Of a stretch of 64,000 bases of DNA, positions 1 to 9,115 are shown one piece after another. This DNA is from Methylomonas methanica MC09. Lineage in GTDB: Bacteria; Pseudomonadota; Gammaproteobacteria; Methylococcales; Methylomonadaceae. The position numbers were made by a program, and so were the translations under genes. The notes beneath the pieces are model-generated. The model made no database searches. It saw only the letters and a program-made list of their open reading frames with translations, and had not been told where the DNA came from. Position 1 is the stretch's first letter. Every line of letters starts with the position of its first letter. The DNA lies in the NCBI RefSeq assembly GCF_000214665.1, contig NC_015572.1, forward strand, positions 1,364,001-1,428,000, read 5' to 3'.

Positions 1-386
1 TTTAAGCGAGGCTGACTGGGACGTTCACTGCGGCGGTGTTTCAGTTGCCGGGCGGCTTTCAGTAGGCGATAGATCGTCGATTCGGAGCCCAGATAAATCC
101 CCTGATCCGCCAAGCGCGGGACAATCTGACTGGGGGGTAAATCCGCAAATTCGGCGGAATTGGCCACGGCCAGAATGCGGTTGCGCTCGGCCTCGGTCAG
201 CGCATGCGCCGGCGTATATTGCCGCCTCGGTCGCCGGTCTTCGCCCGGGGTTTCGCCGGCCTGCCAGCGCTGCAAGGTGCGCGGGCTCAGGCCCAGCACG
301 GCACAGGCTTGGTCTTGGCGGGCACCGGCCTCGGTGGCTTCGGCGACGGATTCGATCAGGGTTTGGCGCTGCTGAAGGGATGTCAT
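1..386 (-). CDS. IS3-type transposase OrfB, N-terminal part (cut by window edge)
   Basis: This holds the first roughly 128 residues of the 360-residue integrase-like transposase seen complete at 29581-30663: an N-terminal helix-turn-helix segment (around SPRTLQRWQAGE) and the start of the linker. The DDE catalytic core lies outside the window. The start ATG (386-384) overlaps the TGA of orfA in an ATGA arrangement, which suggests translational coupling rather than the -1 frameshift used by most IS3 elements. Confidence 0.88.
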   Translation of the reverse strand, partial: MTSLQQRQTLIESVAEATEAGARQDQACAVLGLSPRTLQRWQAGETPGEDRRPRRQYTPAHALTEAERNRILAVANSAEFADLPPSQIVPRLADQGIYLGSESTIYRLLKAARQLKHRRSERPSQPRL

Positions 387-883
387 TCGACCTCGCCCGC
401 CAACAGCGCCCGCACCTTTTTTTGCAGGATCAGCAAGGCAGCGGCTTCAGCCAGAGCTTTGTCCTTACGGTTGAGTTCGCGTTCCAGGCGTTGATTCTCC
501 ACTTTCAGTGCGCGCAGGGTTTGACTGGCATCGCCGTCTGAACGGGAGCGGGTGACGGCACAAAAATCGCTTTTCCACTGCGCGAGTTGATGAGCGAATA
601 GTCCACGTTGCCGACACCAGGCATTCAATGCCTCGCCGGATATACCATGGCTTTCATGGAGGGCCAGTAAACGCTCTTCGGGGCGCCAATCTTGAGGGCG
701 CTTGCTCACGTTTGGGCTTGACGTATCGGTGGGTGTGCTGCTTTTCATCCAGTTTTTTAAGGTATGTATGCTGAGGTTAGATTCGTCGGCAATGTCTTGA
801 ATGGTTCGTTTTCCACGTTTGTAGACTTTTGCCAGGGCTTGCTCTCTGAACTCGTCAGAATACTGCTTTTTCGGGGTAATCAT
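383..883 (-). CDS. IS3-type transposase OrfA (166 aa)
   Basis: This is the DNA-binding partner of the IS transposase. Residues 1-50 form a helix-turn-helix of the IS3/IS911 type (KKQYSDEFREQALAKVYKRG, then a recognition helix near NLSIHTLKNWMK). Residues 65-110 look like a second HTH-like unit (GISGEALNAWCRQRGLF). The C-terminal third is a heptad-rich coiled coil (LKVENQRLERELNRKDKALA) that would drive OrfA multimerisation. It is read out from the G-rich IS end and overlaps orfB by 4 bp. At 166 residues it is longer than a typical IS3 OrfA of about 100 residues. Confidence 0.88.
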   Translation of the reverse strand: MITPKKQYSDEFREQALAKVYKRGKRTIQDIADESNLSIHTLKNWMKSSTPTDTSSPNVSKRPQDWRPEERLLALHESHGISGEALNAWCRQRGLFAHQLAQWKSDFCAVTRSRSDGDASQTLRALKVENQRLERELNRKDKALAEAAALLILQKKVRALLAGEVE

Positions 884-945
884 TTTTTATCTCAAATTTA
901 ATGGATTCTATAAATTTGAGGCGACAACTATTTTGACGCGGGGGG

Positions 946-1369
946 AAACGCTTTGTCTGTACGCGAATTTCGACAACAACATTTCACGGTTTACCAACTG
1001 GATGGCCTAAATATCTATTGCGGCGATTTTTTTCAGCTTGCCGCCCATGATACCGGCGAATTATCGGCAGTGTGGGATCGTGCTTCGCTGGTAGCGTTGC
1101 CGCCTGCGATGCGGGTTGCTTACGTTGATCGAATGCGGCAATTGCTTACGCCGGGTAGCCGAATCTTATTGGTTGCTTTCGATTACCCTCAACACGAAAT
1201 GCAAGGACCGCCTTTTTGTGTGCCAAGCGCTGAAGTGCAGGCACTTTACGGCGGATGGTGCGAAGTCGAGTTGTTAAGCACTCACGATATTCTGGATGAC
1301 GAACCGCATTTTCGTGAGCGAGGTTTGAGTCGTCTGCAAGAACAGGCCTATAAGCTAACGGTAGGTTGA
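946..1369 (+). pseudogene. tpm: thiopurine S-methyltransferase, 5'-truncated by the IS
   Basis: The reading frame opens directly at the IS end and encodes about 138 residues matching the C-terminal two thirds of bacterial thiopurine/tellurite S-methyltransferases (usual length near 218). Visible are the family's IYCGDFF segment, the WDRASLVALPPAMR block, GSRILLVAFDY and the closing FRERGLSRLQEQ. The SAM-binding glycine-rich N-terminal part is missing, so no active enzyme is expected. A TTG at 953 could start translation but has no good ribosome binding site. Truncation by insertion of IS copy A explains the gene boundary exactly. Confidence 0.82.
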
Positions 1370-1635
1370 TGACTACTACTATCGGCTCAACTCTATCCGC
1401 GTCGATATTGCATTTGGTCTGATCAACACTGTCTTTCTGGAATAGATTTTCTGATTCAACGAAAAAATGCGCGCTGCATAACGATTTCTGATCAACTTCA
1501 GCGGGAAATCGGACTTTCGATCGTCTTGTTGTTAAATCATGCCGAATTGCTGCTAATTTTGGGTGCTAGATATAGAGCCGCAGCCTTGGCATGCGCCCGT
1601 ACTGATTAAAATAGCGAAATACTTGGAGGAATTGA

Positions 1636-4600
1636 ATGAATTGGTTTATGGAATTCTGCTTCAGCGCGAGAATCGAACCTAAACGGCTTGGCCGAAATAC
1701 TCGTCTGTTGCCTCGGCGAGGTTTGCATCCGCTTAGCGGCATCCTGCTCCTGCTGCTAGGGGTAAATTTGAGCCATCCCGCACGAGCCTGCTCGCTACAA
1801 TTCACCTCGCCGGCGCGCGGAAGCACTGTCGCGTCATCGCAGATCGGCGTCTCTGGAACTGGTTCCGGCAATGCCAATTCGGGCGATCAAGGGCAGGTTA
1901 CCGCTTATATTAACGGGACACCGTTTTTCAGTCAGAGCGGCACCTTTACCACGCTGATCAATTTCCTGGGTTCGGGTGCCGCCTCGGTCACTCTGCAAAA
2001 AGGTGCCAACACGCTCTCGGTGTCCGGTAGTGTTAACGGCTGTTCCGCGTCCGATAGCATGGTGGTGTATTACCAACCCGCGCCCGTGCAAGCACAAAAA
2101 AATGCCGGTGCGCCAGAGGTTTGTAACGGTACTAACCCTATCAACGATGCCACCGGTAATAAGTTTCAGTTGGAGGTGGATTATCAGGGGGCCGGCGACT
2201 TTCCTTTACAAATGGTGCGCTACTATAACAGTGCTTACAGCGATGTACGCGCCTTGGGCAAATCCTGGCGACACACTTACGAACGCGAACTGTATTTCGA
2301 TAGCGCCAAAACCAATGCCTTTATCATCAGGCCGGATGGCAAGGCTTACCGCTTCACGAAATCGGGTGGTCTGTGGCTTTCCGATGGCGATATTAACGAT
2401 CGTTTTGCTGCTCAGACTGATACTGCTGGCACGTTAACCGGTTGGCAATTATTCAAAGGCGATGAAAACGGCTTCGAATATTATGATTCGACGGGCCGAT
2501 TGACTGTGTTGACGAACCGGTATGGCCAAAGCCAAGACATCAGCTATGATGGAGCCGGCCGCATTGCTGCCGTGATCGATCGAACCACGCAACGGGCATT
2601 GAGTTTTGCCTATGACAGTAACAATCGCCTCAGCACGGTCACCGATTCAGCTGATGCTGTTTATACCTACGCCTACGACACCAGCGGGCGCCTCGCGCAA
2701 GTAACTTGGCCCGGCGCGATATCCGGCAATCCCAGCCGAGAATACCTTTACAATGAGCCGCTCAATACGTCGAACACCAATTTGCCGTACGCCTTGACCG
2801 GCATCCTGGACGAAAACGGCGGCCGCTATGCAACATATCGATATGATGCCCAGGGCCGGGGCATCGCCAGCGAACACGCCAACGGCATAGATCTGCACCA
2901 ATTGAGTTATGACGCCGACGGCAGCACTCGAGTTACCGACGCTTTGGGGCACGACCGCATATATCGCTATCAAACGGTCCTGGGCGTCAAGCACAGTGCC
3001 GGTCAAAACCAACCCGCCGGCTCCGGCTGCGCGGCCAGTGCCAGCAACCTGACTTACGACGCCAACGGCAATATCGCCAGCCGCACCGACTTCAACGGCA
3101 ACCTCGGCTGCTACGCCTACGACCTGAGCCGCAACCTGGAAACCGTCCGCGTCGAAGGCCTGGCGGCGGGATCGACCTGCCCGGCGGATTTAGCCGCCTA
3201 CACCCCGACCGGCAGCCAGCGCAAAATCACCACCCAGTGGCATGCCAGCTACCGGCTGCCCACTCAAATCGACCAAGCCAACCAACGTAGCACCTTCGGC
3301 TACGACGCCAACGGCAATCTGCTCAGCAAAACCGTCACCGACACCGTAGCCCAACAAAGCCGTACTTGGACTTACACTTACAACGCCCTCGGCCAAATAT
3401 TAACCGCCGACGGCCCGCGCACTGATGTTAACGACGTTACCACCTACACCTACTACGCCGATACCACCGCCAACCACCATCCCGGCGACCTGCATACCGT
3501 CAGCAACGCCCTCGGCCACGTCACCACCTTTACCGACTACGACGCCAACGGCCGCCTGCTCAGGCTAGTCGATCCCAACAGCTTGGTTGTCAGCTTTGCC
3601 TACGACCCGCGCGGCCGCCTGACCCGAAAAACCGTCGACGGCCATGCCACGCTCTACGACTACGACAACGTCGGCAACCTGATCCAAGTCACCCGGCCCA
3701 CCGGCGTGTTTTACAACTTCGCCTACGATGCCGCCCACCGCCTGACCGACATTACCGACGCCTTGAACGGCAAAATTCACTACACCCTGGATAACATGGG
3801 TAACCGCATCCAGGAAGACATCAAAGATGCCAACGGCAACGTCCTTAAAACCCATAGCCGGGTCTACGACGCCTTAAACCGCTTGGCCCAGGACATCGGC
3901 GCCTACAACCAGACCACCCAATACCAATACGACCCCAACGGCAACCTGACCCAAATCACCGACGCCGCAGGCCACAGCACCCAACAGCAATACGACAGCC
4001 TGGACCGCCTGATCCGCAGCACCGACGCCCTGGCCGGCCAGACCGACTACGACTACGACGCCCTGGACCGGCTGGTCCAAGTCACCGACGCCAACAACCA
4101 CAGCACCGTCTACAGCTACAACGGTCTCGGCGACCTGCTGCAACTGGACAGCCCGAACACGGGCATCAGCCAATACGGCTACGACAGCGCCGGCAATCTC
4201 GCGCAAAAGACCGATGCCGGCAACACCACCGCCACCTACCAATACGACGCTCTCAACCGTTTACTTGGTATCGACTATCCCGGCACGGAGGCCGATATCG
4301 TAAACACCTATGATGGTTATCCCAACAACAAGGGGCGGCTGACACAAGCGAAACGCGGCAACGAAGGTAATTACTATCACTTTGATCTGCGCGGAAACTT
4401 GATCAGCACCTCGGCTCGCGGACTTCCGCACCCCGATTACGATAACTATATCGGTTACAGCTACAATGCTGACGATCAATTGACCGGTATCTATTTCGCG
4501 TTTTATCGCGACGTACAATACCGTTACGACGCGGTCGGCGGAGTGAGCAAAATTTGGGTACACGATGTCGACGACGGCGACTTTTCCGGTGTCGGCTACA

Positions 4601-6036
4601 ACGTGACTCGCACCTTGGCGGACAACATCCAGCGTCTGCCGTTCGGCCCCGTGAAAAATCTAACCTATGGCAACGGGCTCACGCTAAATCGCCAATATGA
4701 TGAGGATTACCGCTTAACGGGGCAACAAGTCGGTACTATTCAGAATCTGGCGTACGCGTACGCTACTAACGGTAATCTGCAAACCGTCACCGACCTCCTC
4801 GATTCCTCCAACAATCGCAGCTATAGTTATGACCTTATCGACCGCCTGCTGACTGCCAACGGATCGGATAATTTCGCCTACGGTTACGATGCTGTCGGCA
4901 ATCGATTGCTCGAAACCCGAAATACCGCAGACACTCAGTATCAGTACGATGTAGACAACCAACATCTCGTATCGTTAACCGGTAGCCGCACCGATAGTCT
5001 GTTAACCGATCCCCGCGGCAATATCACCCAAATCGGCGGCAAAACCTTGAACTACGCGCCGGATCAACGTCTAAGCCAAGTCAAGCAAGGTAGCGCCGAT
5101 ATTGCCCAATACCGTTATAACGCCTGGGGCCAACGCACCGGCAAAACCACGCCCACCCGTACTGTCTACTACGACTACGGTCCCGCCGGACAGCTACTGA
5201 ATGAAAGTGATACGCCGGCTAATTATGTCTACCTGGATGGCGAAGTGCTGGCCAGAGTCGACTATCGGCCTTACGACTGGGGTGGTAATGTCCGTTACTG
5301 GCCAATACATTACTACCATAACAATCCGGTCGGAGCGCCGTTAAAAACCAGCTCCACCTACCGAAATATTACTTGGAATGCGCAACTGGAGCCTTTTGGT
5401 AAAGCGACACCAATTAATCCCAATATTACTCAAAATATCCGCTTTCCCGGCCAATATTACGATCAGGAAACCGGTTGGCATTACAACATGCAGAGGTATT
5501 ACGATCCAAACATTGGGCGCTATCTGCAAAGTGACCCGATTGGGTTGAGTGGGGGGATTAATACTTACACCTATGTTAGTAACATTCCGGTTAATCTGAT
5601 TGATCCGCTTGGGTTGTGTGAGGAAGGTCAAGCATGGAAATCTAGTGGACAGAGGGGCGGATGCGTCCCCGAAGCGGAAGCCGGTTATTTGCCCGGTAAT
5701 GCGGCAGAAGATTTTGTTGCGAATTGCCCTCTCCCTCAAGCAAAAGCCGCTGCGGTTTTAGGCACTCTTGGTAAGAGCATAATTTCTAAAGTCGTTCCAA
5801 AGACAACACTTCAGAATCCTCGTAATCTCATCCCCACACAGTCCAAAGCAGAAATGTCTGGATCACAAATAAATAGAATTGCTAAGGACATGAAACAAAA
5901 CGGGTACAACGGCGAACCGGTTGATGTGTCGGTCAATCCTGCTACCGGTCGGCTCGAAATACAAGATGGCCATCATCGTACAGCTGCGGCTATTAAAGCC
6001 GGTATTGATCAAATCCCCGTTAGAGTAGCTGAGTAG
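1636..6036 (+). CDS. secreted RHS/YD-repeat polymorphic toxin with ParB-like nuclease tip (1466 aa)
   Basis: The start is the ATG five bases after GGAGGA (1625-1630). Residues 1-52 look like an extended signal peptide (hydrophobic LSGILLLLLGVNL, then PARA before Cys). Residues about 53-145 resemble a beta-sandwich Ig-like domain. A DUF6531-type segment (INDATGNKFQLEVDY, MVRYYNS) starts near residue 165. Dozens of YD repeats (YDxxGNL.., YDALDRL) fill residues 230-1240, and the RHS core motif runs from GQYYDQETG to IDPLGL (about 1270-1327). The last 139 residues are the variable toxin tip. There LIPTQSKAEMSGSQINRIAK plus DGHHRTAAA (1444-1452) match the ParB/sulfiredoxin-like nuclease fold. Bases about 3010-4260 are strikingly C-rich, while the tip is AT-richer, as expected for swapped toxin tips. 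The cognate immunity gene follows by 4 bases. Confidence 0.85.
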   Translation: MNWFMEFCFSARIEPKRLGRNTRLLPRRGLHPLSGILLLLLGVNLSHPARACSLQFTSPARGSTVASSQIGVSGTGSGNANSGDQGQVTAYINGTPFFSQSGTFTTLINFLGSGAASVTLQKGANTLSVSGSVNGCSASDSMVVYYQPAPVQAQKNAGAPEVCNGTNPINDATGNKFQLEVDYQGAGDFPLQMVRYYNSAYSDVRALGKSWRHTYERELYFDSAKTNAFIIRPDGKAYRFTKSGGLWLSDGDINDRFAAQTDTAGTLTGWQLFKGDENGFEYYDSTGRLTVLTNRYGQSQDISYDGAGRIAAVIDRTTQRALSFAYDSNNRLSTVTDSADAVYTYAYDTSGRLAQVTWPGAISGNPSREYLYNEPLNTSNTNLPYALTGILDENGGRYATYRYDAQGRGIASEHANGIDLHQLSYDADGSTRVTDALGHDRIYRYQTVLGVKHSAGQNQPAGSGCAASASNLTYDANGNIASRTDFNGNLGCYAYDLSRNLETVRVEGLAAGSTCPADLAAYTPTGSQRKITTQWHASYRLPTQIDQANQRSTFGYDANGNLLSKTVTDTVAQQSRTWTYTYNALGQILTADGPRTDVNDVTTYTYYADTTANHHPGDLHTVSNALGHVTTFTDYDANGRLLRLVDPNSLVVSFAYDPRGRLTRKTVDGHATLYDYDNVGNLIQVTRPTGVFYNFAYDAAHRLTDITDALNGKIHYTLDNMGNRIQEDIKDANGNVLKTHSRVYDALNRLAQDIGAYNQTTQYQYDPNGNLTQITDAAGHSTQQQYDSLDRLIRSTDALAGQTDYDYDALDRLVQVTDANNHSTVYSYNGLGDLLQLDSPNTGISQYGYDSAGNLAQKTDAGNTTATYQYDALNRLLGIDYPGTEADIVNTYDGYPNNKGRLTQAKRGNEGNYYHFDLRGNLISTSARGLPHPDYDNYIGYSYNADDQLTGIYFAFYRDVQYRYDAVGGVSKIWVHDVDDGDFSGVGYNVTRTLADNIQRLPFGPVKNLTYGNGLTLNRQYDEDYRLTGQQVGTIQNLAYAYATNGNLQTVTDLLDSSNNRSYSYDLIDRLLTANGSDNFAYGYDAVGNRLLETRNTADTQYQYDVDNQHLVSLTGSRTDSLLTDPRGNITQIGGKTLNYAPDQRLSQVKQGSADIAQYRYNAWGQRTGKTTPTRTVYYDYGPAGQLLNESDTPANYVYLDGEVLARVDYRPYDWGGNVRYWPIHYYHNNPVGAPLKTSSTYRNITWNAQLEPFGKATPINPNITQNIRFPGQYYDQETGWHYNMQRYYDPNIGRYLQSDPIGLSGGINTYTYVSNIPVNLIDPLGLCEEGQAWKSSGQRGGCVPEAEAGYLPGNAAEDFVANCPLPQAKAAAVLGTLGKSIISKVVPKTTLQNPRNLIPTQSKAEMSGSQINRIAKDMKQNGYNGEPVDVSVNPATGRLEIQDGHHRTAAAIKAGIDQIPVRVAE

Positions 6037-6040
6037 AGCT

Positions 6041-6364
6041 ATGAAAGAAAAATACAAAGCGGCATTTATTATTCCTGTTGGCACGACAAAAACACTAGGC
6101 GAAGACGGGTGGGAATTTGAAACATCTCAACGCCTTTCAACCGAGCTTAGTGCTTTTTTAGTCGATACCCTTGGTCTTAGATTCTTGGAAAGCTATTCTG
6201 ATTCCGATACCTATATCAATGACAATGTTAAAATGGCAATAGCATATGATCACGACAAGCTTATAGAGTTCGTTTACTTTCAGCTTGTTGGAGATGCATT
6301 AATCACGCTGAAAACCGTGTTTTCTGGAGATATATTTGAGAATTCAGAGTTATTTATACCCTGA
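6041..6364 (+). CDS. probable immunity protein for the RHS-ParB toxin (107 aa)
   Basis: I do not recognise the family. The gene begins 4 bases after the toxin stop codon on the same strand, the classical position of an RHS immunity gene. The protein is small, acidic and soluble, without signal peptide or membrane segment, as expected for a cytoplasmic antitoxin that binds a nuclease tip. Base composition is AT-rich like the toxin tip and unlike the RHS core, suggesting that tip and immunity gene arrived together. The function is inferred from position only. Confidence 0.65.
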   Translation: MKEKYKAAFIIPVGTTKTLGEDGWEFETSQRLSTELSAFLVDTLGLRFLESYSDSDTYINDNVKMAIAYDHDKLIEFVYFQLVGDALITLKTVFSGDIFENSELFIP

Positions 6365-6379
6365 AGCAAGCCACCATCA

Positions 6380-6404
6380 GGCGGAACCGGCCACAGGTTC
6401 CGCC
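6380..6404. repeat. perfect hairpin palindrome after the immunity gene
   Basis: GGCGGAACC and GGTTCCGCC form a 9-bp perfect stem around a 7-base loop, 15 bases after the immunity stop. No T-run follows, so it is not a standard intrinsic terminator. It could be a REP-like palindrome or a transcript-stabilising stem. The rest of 6405-6557 holds only a second small hairpin (CAAGG/CCTTG near 6460-6475) and no gene. Confidence 0.5.
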
Positions 6405-6621
6405 GACGGCTCCGGCCTTACATGCGCATGGACTGCCCAAGCCCTCTATTCACCGTCAAGGCTTTAACCTTGCCGACAGGGCTATCAGCCGCCGAAGGCC
6501 CTTGATCAGTTGCTGCCGCGTCTTGCCCCCAAAGGCCGTAAGTCGCAATCGGTAGAACGGGTGAAGGCGGGTGAAGGGGTCAGGTCTTGCAATCATGCAA
6601 ATATAGTCTATCCTAACAGCC

Positions 6622-6715
6622 ATGGCAAGACCACTCAGATTAGAATTAGCAGGCGGGTTGTATCATGTGACGTCGCGGGGGAATGCGCGGAATGCGATAT
6701 ACCTTGATGATGAAG
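6622..6715 (+). pseudogene. RAYT transposase, 5' fragment
   Basis: The first 31 codons (starting MARPLRLELAGGLYHVTSRG) are almost identical to the start of the intact RAYT at 9157. Its 5' flank is shared too: GGTCAGGTCTTGCAATC at 6578-6594 and two copies of CGGGTGAAGG (6558-6577). Similarity stops abruptly at 6715. A palindromic segment and then the group II intron follow, so the HUH catalytic domain is lost. Confidence 0.85.
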
Positions 6716-6748
6716 GCCGTAAGGCGGATTCGCCGCTAGGCAATCCGC

Positions 6749-8772
6749 GTGCGACTGGCATGGTAGTCAGCAAGCTGGTGGAAGTCCAGCCATTGCCCCG
6801 TGAGAAGGGAAAATGTAGGTGAAGGCAAGGGTGTCCAAAGAAACTCGGTATTGCTACCCAAAGGGGATTGCGGTAATACAGAGCCAATGCGGAATCTGAA
6901 GGAAGCTGGAACCAAATCGGTCACCTAAACGAAAGTGAACCTTCGTAAGGCAACCACAGTGGGTAAGGTGCCGTGAGCCACTTAAGCCCTAAATTCTCAC
7001 CGTAAACTGTGGCTGTAGTGAAGGTAGGTGGATCGAGACAGTGGGGACTACCTTACCCAGTGAAGGGCCGTCGGTTTGGGTCGGAATAACTGCGATTCTA
7101 TAAGCCCTAAGCGCGGCAGCAATGCTGACGTGATGAACCAAGGGTCCGCAGATGAAGCCGTAGTAGTCGTAAAAGTCGGTGCCGATGATTTCATGGTGAC
7201 ATGGAAGAGGGTAAAACACCGAGAAAGTAACAGGACGTTGGAGACGAAGGGTGGAACACGAAAGCGGCCATAGCCGTTAATTAAAGACCGGAGGGTTGAG
7301 ATCAGCCTAATAGGAGCGATTGACTATTTGCAACGTAAACAGCGAACGAATCAATCACGCGAGATTATTGAAAACCCTCTGCAAACACGAGTGAAATAAA
7401 CGACATGAGCCAACACATTGAGGACGAAAGACTCTTCGAAAATCTCTGTTACGCGTCTTATCTGCGGATAGGATTCGAACAGGTCAAGGAAAACAAAGGC
7501 AAGCCCGGCATTGATGGGGTGAACATACATGACTTTGAATTCCGGTTAGAAGAAGAGCTAAGTCGGTTACAGCAGGAATTGCTGAACTGGACTTACAAGC
7601 CATCGCCGGTGCGCCGAGTGGAAATTCCCAAGCCGCAAGGCGGGGTAAGACGGCTGGGCATCCCGACGGTACGGGATCGCGTGGTGCAAACAGCCTTGAA
7701 GCTGCTGCTGGAGCCGATGTTTGAACCGCATTTTTCGCCGCATAGTTACGGTTTTCGTCCCGGACGGAATCCACACCAAGCGGTACAGGCGGCGCAAAGC
7801 ATCATAAACAGTGGTAAGTCGTATGTGGTGGATATTGATCTGGAGAAATTCTTTGACCGAATCCATCATGACCGGCTGATAGCCCGAATAGGGCAACGGA
7901 TCACCGACAAACGGATACTGCGCCTGATCGGACTGATGCTGCGAAGCGGCATCATGATCAACGGCGTGGTGGTTCGGAGCGAGGAAGGCACGATGCAAGG
8001 CGGGCCGCTAAGCCCCTTGCTGAGTAACATTGTGCTGGACGAACTGGATAAAGAACTGGAAAAACGCGGCCTGGAATTTTGTAGGTTTGCCGATGACTGC
8101 AATATCTTCGTGAAGTCACAAAAAGCGGCGGAACGTGTGATGGAAACGGTCAGCCAGTTCATAGAAAGCAAGCTCAAGCTCAAGGTGAACCGGGCGAAAA
8201 GCCAAGTGGCAAGATCAGAAAGGGTAAAGTTTTTGGGCTTTACGGTAGTGAACGGGACGATTGCGATTGCGCGAAAAGCCCTGCAAACGGCCATGGATAA
8301 TGTCAAAGCCCTAACGCCACGAGGCACCAATAAGGATATAGAAACCACCCTAAAGTCGATCAATCAATGGTATGTAGGCTGGTCGAATTATTTCAGTCTA
8401 AGTCACTATCCAGCGCAATTAGTGAAGATAGAGGCGCATATCCGACGACGACTGAGGGCTAGGTTGGTTGATCAGCAGAAGAATAAGAGAAATCTATATC
8501 GGACGTTGGTCAAAAGAGGGGTGTCGCCCAAAGCGGCTGCCGTAGCGTTTACAAATCGGAAACGATGGGCGCTTAGCAAGACAGTGGCAGTATCCAGAGC
8601 CTATCCTAACGATTGGTTTATAAAGGGTAAAGGCCAAGCTATCCGATCCGACCAGAAGTTGGCGCACTGGTTTGAAGTCTCTCAATGGGTGAGTCTTGCG
8701 TGATGAGCCGTGTACGGACCCGTACGCACGGTTCTGTGGGCAGACGGAGGCTGCGGCCTCCTCTGACCCGAT
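6749..8772 (+). mobile_element. group II intron with encoded reverse transcriptase
   Basis: The 5' end fits the GUGYG consensus (GTGCGACTGG at 6749). Domain V is visible at about 8705-8735 (GAGCCGTGTACG, GACC loop, CGTACGCACGGTTC) with the AGC catalytic triad near its base. Domain VI follows at about 8738-8767 as a stem, and the element closes with CCGAT at 8772. The encoded maturase lies at 7405-8703, just upstream of domain V as is usual. The 5' exon ends in a stem (GCGGATT ... AATCCGC, 6724-6748) that abuts the intron, reminiscent of class C introns that insert after stem-loops. The exact class and ends are inferred by eye. Confidence 0.82.
7405..8703 (+). CDS. ltrA: group II intron reverse transcriptase/maturase (432 aa)
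   Basis: This LtrA-type protein promotes intron splicing and reverse-transcribes the RNA during retrohoming. RT blocks are visible in order: KPGIDGV (RT0/1), IPKPQGGVRRLGIPTVRDRVVQ (RT2), SYGFRPGR, VVDIDLEKFFDRIHHD (RT3, first catalytic Asp), GTMQGGPLSPLLSNIVLDELD (RT4), FCRFADDCNI (RT5, with FADD in place of the common YADD) and VKFLGF (RT7). A thumb/domain X follows (LKSINQWYVGWSNYFSLS). No C-terminal HNH endonuclease is present, so target priming would have to use nascent strands or host nicks. The frame appears intact, so the intron may still be active. Confidence 0.93.
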   Translation: MSQHIEDERLFENLCYASYLRIGFEQVKENKGKPGIDGVNIHDFEFRLEEELSRLQQELLNWTYKPSPVRRVEIPKPQGGVRRLGIPTVRDRVVQTALKLLLEPMFEPHFSPHSYGFRPGRNPHQAVQAAQSIINSGKSYVVDIDLEKFFDRIHHDRLIARIGQRITDKRILRLIGLMLRSGIMINGVVVRSEEGTMQGGPLSPLLSNIVLDELDKELEKRGLEFCRFADDCNIFVKSQKAAERVMETVSQFIESKLKLKVNRAKSQVARSERVKFLGFTVVNGTIAIARKALQTAMDNVKALTPRGTNKDIETTLKSINQWYVGWSNYFSLSHYPAQLVKIEAHIRRRLRARLVDQQKNKRNLYRTLVKRGVSPKAAAVAFTNRKRWALSKTVAVSRAYPNDWFIKGKGQAIRSDQKLAHWFEVSQWVSLA

Positions 8773-8916
8773 CAAGATAACAAAACCACCCGGCGTTTTG
8801 TTATCGCGAAAACGCCCTACGGTCTTTGCCTCGACCGATCTTATCGGGAAAAGGGGTCGGGTTACTTTTCTATGCTTCCCAGGGCGGATACGCTGGCGTT
8901 ATTCGCCGCGACTTCG

Positions 8917-9112
8917 AAACACGGCGAAGGAAACACGGCGAAGGAAACACGGCGAAGGAAACACGGCGAAGGAAACACGGCGAAGGAAACACGGCGAAGG
9001 AAACACGGCGAAGGAAACACGGCGAAGGAAACACGGCGAAGGAAACACGGCGAAGGAAACACGGCGAAGGAAACACGGCGAAGGAAACACGGCGAAGGAA
9101 ACACGGCGAAGG
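8917..9112 (+). repeat. 14-bp tandem array, 14 perfect copies
   Basis: The unit AAACACGGCGAAGG is repeated 14 times without a visible mismatch (196 bp) and ends directly at GGTCAGGTCTTGCAATC, the 5' inverted repeat of the RAYT unit. Because 14 is not a multiple of three, every frame reads through it as a 14-residue periodic peptide, and these ORFs should not be taken as genes. There are no unique spacers, so it is not a CRISPR. The segment 8773-8916 between intron and array contains no recognisable gene. Confidence 0.97.
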
Positions 9113-9115
9113 GGT

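Larger units (their letters stand above)
1..945 (-). mobile_element. IS3-type insertion sequence, copy A (cut by window edge)
   Basis: This is the orfA-side end of the same element found complete at 26417-28098 and 29022-30703. The outer end is a G6 run (940-945) preceded by GACGC and the terminal repeat GAGGCGACAACTA (about 919-931), identical in all three copies. The rest of orfB and the other end lie left of the window, so the target duplication (AAAC would be its right half, 946-949) cannot be checked. Where they can be compared, its orfA and orfB are practically identical to copy C and differ more from copy B. It sits on the 5' end of a truncated methyltransferase gene. Confidence 0.9.

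Noticed and set aside
2647..4242. Antisense frames in the RHS gene with Val/Gly-rich repeats
   Set aside because: They arise from the repetitive YD-repeat codons on the opposite strand.
8917..9112. CRISPR array
   Set aside because: The units are contiguous identical 14-mers without variable spacers, and no cas genes are nearby.
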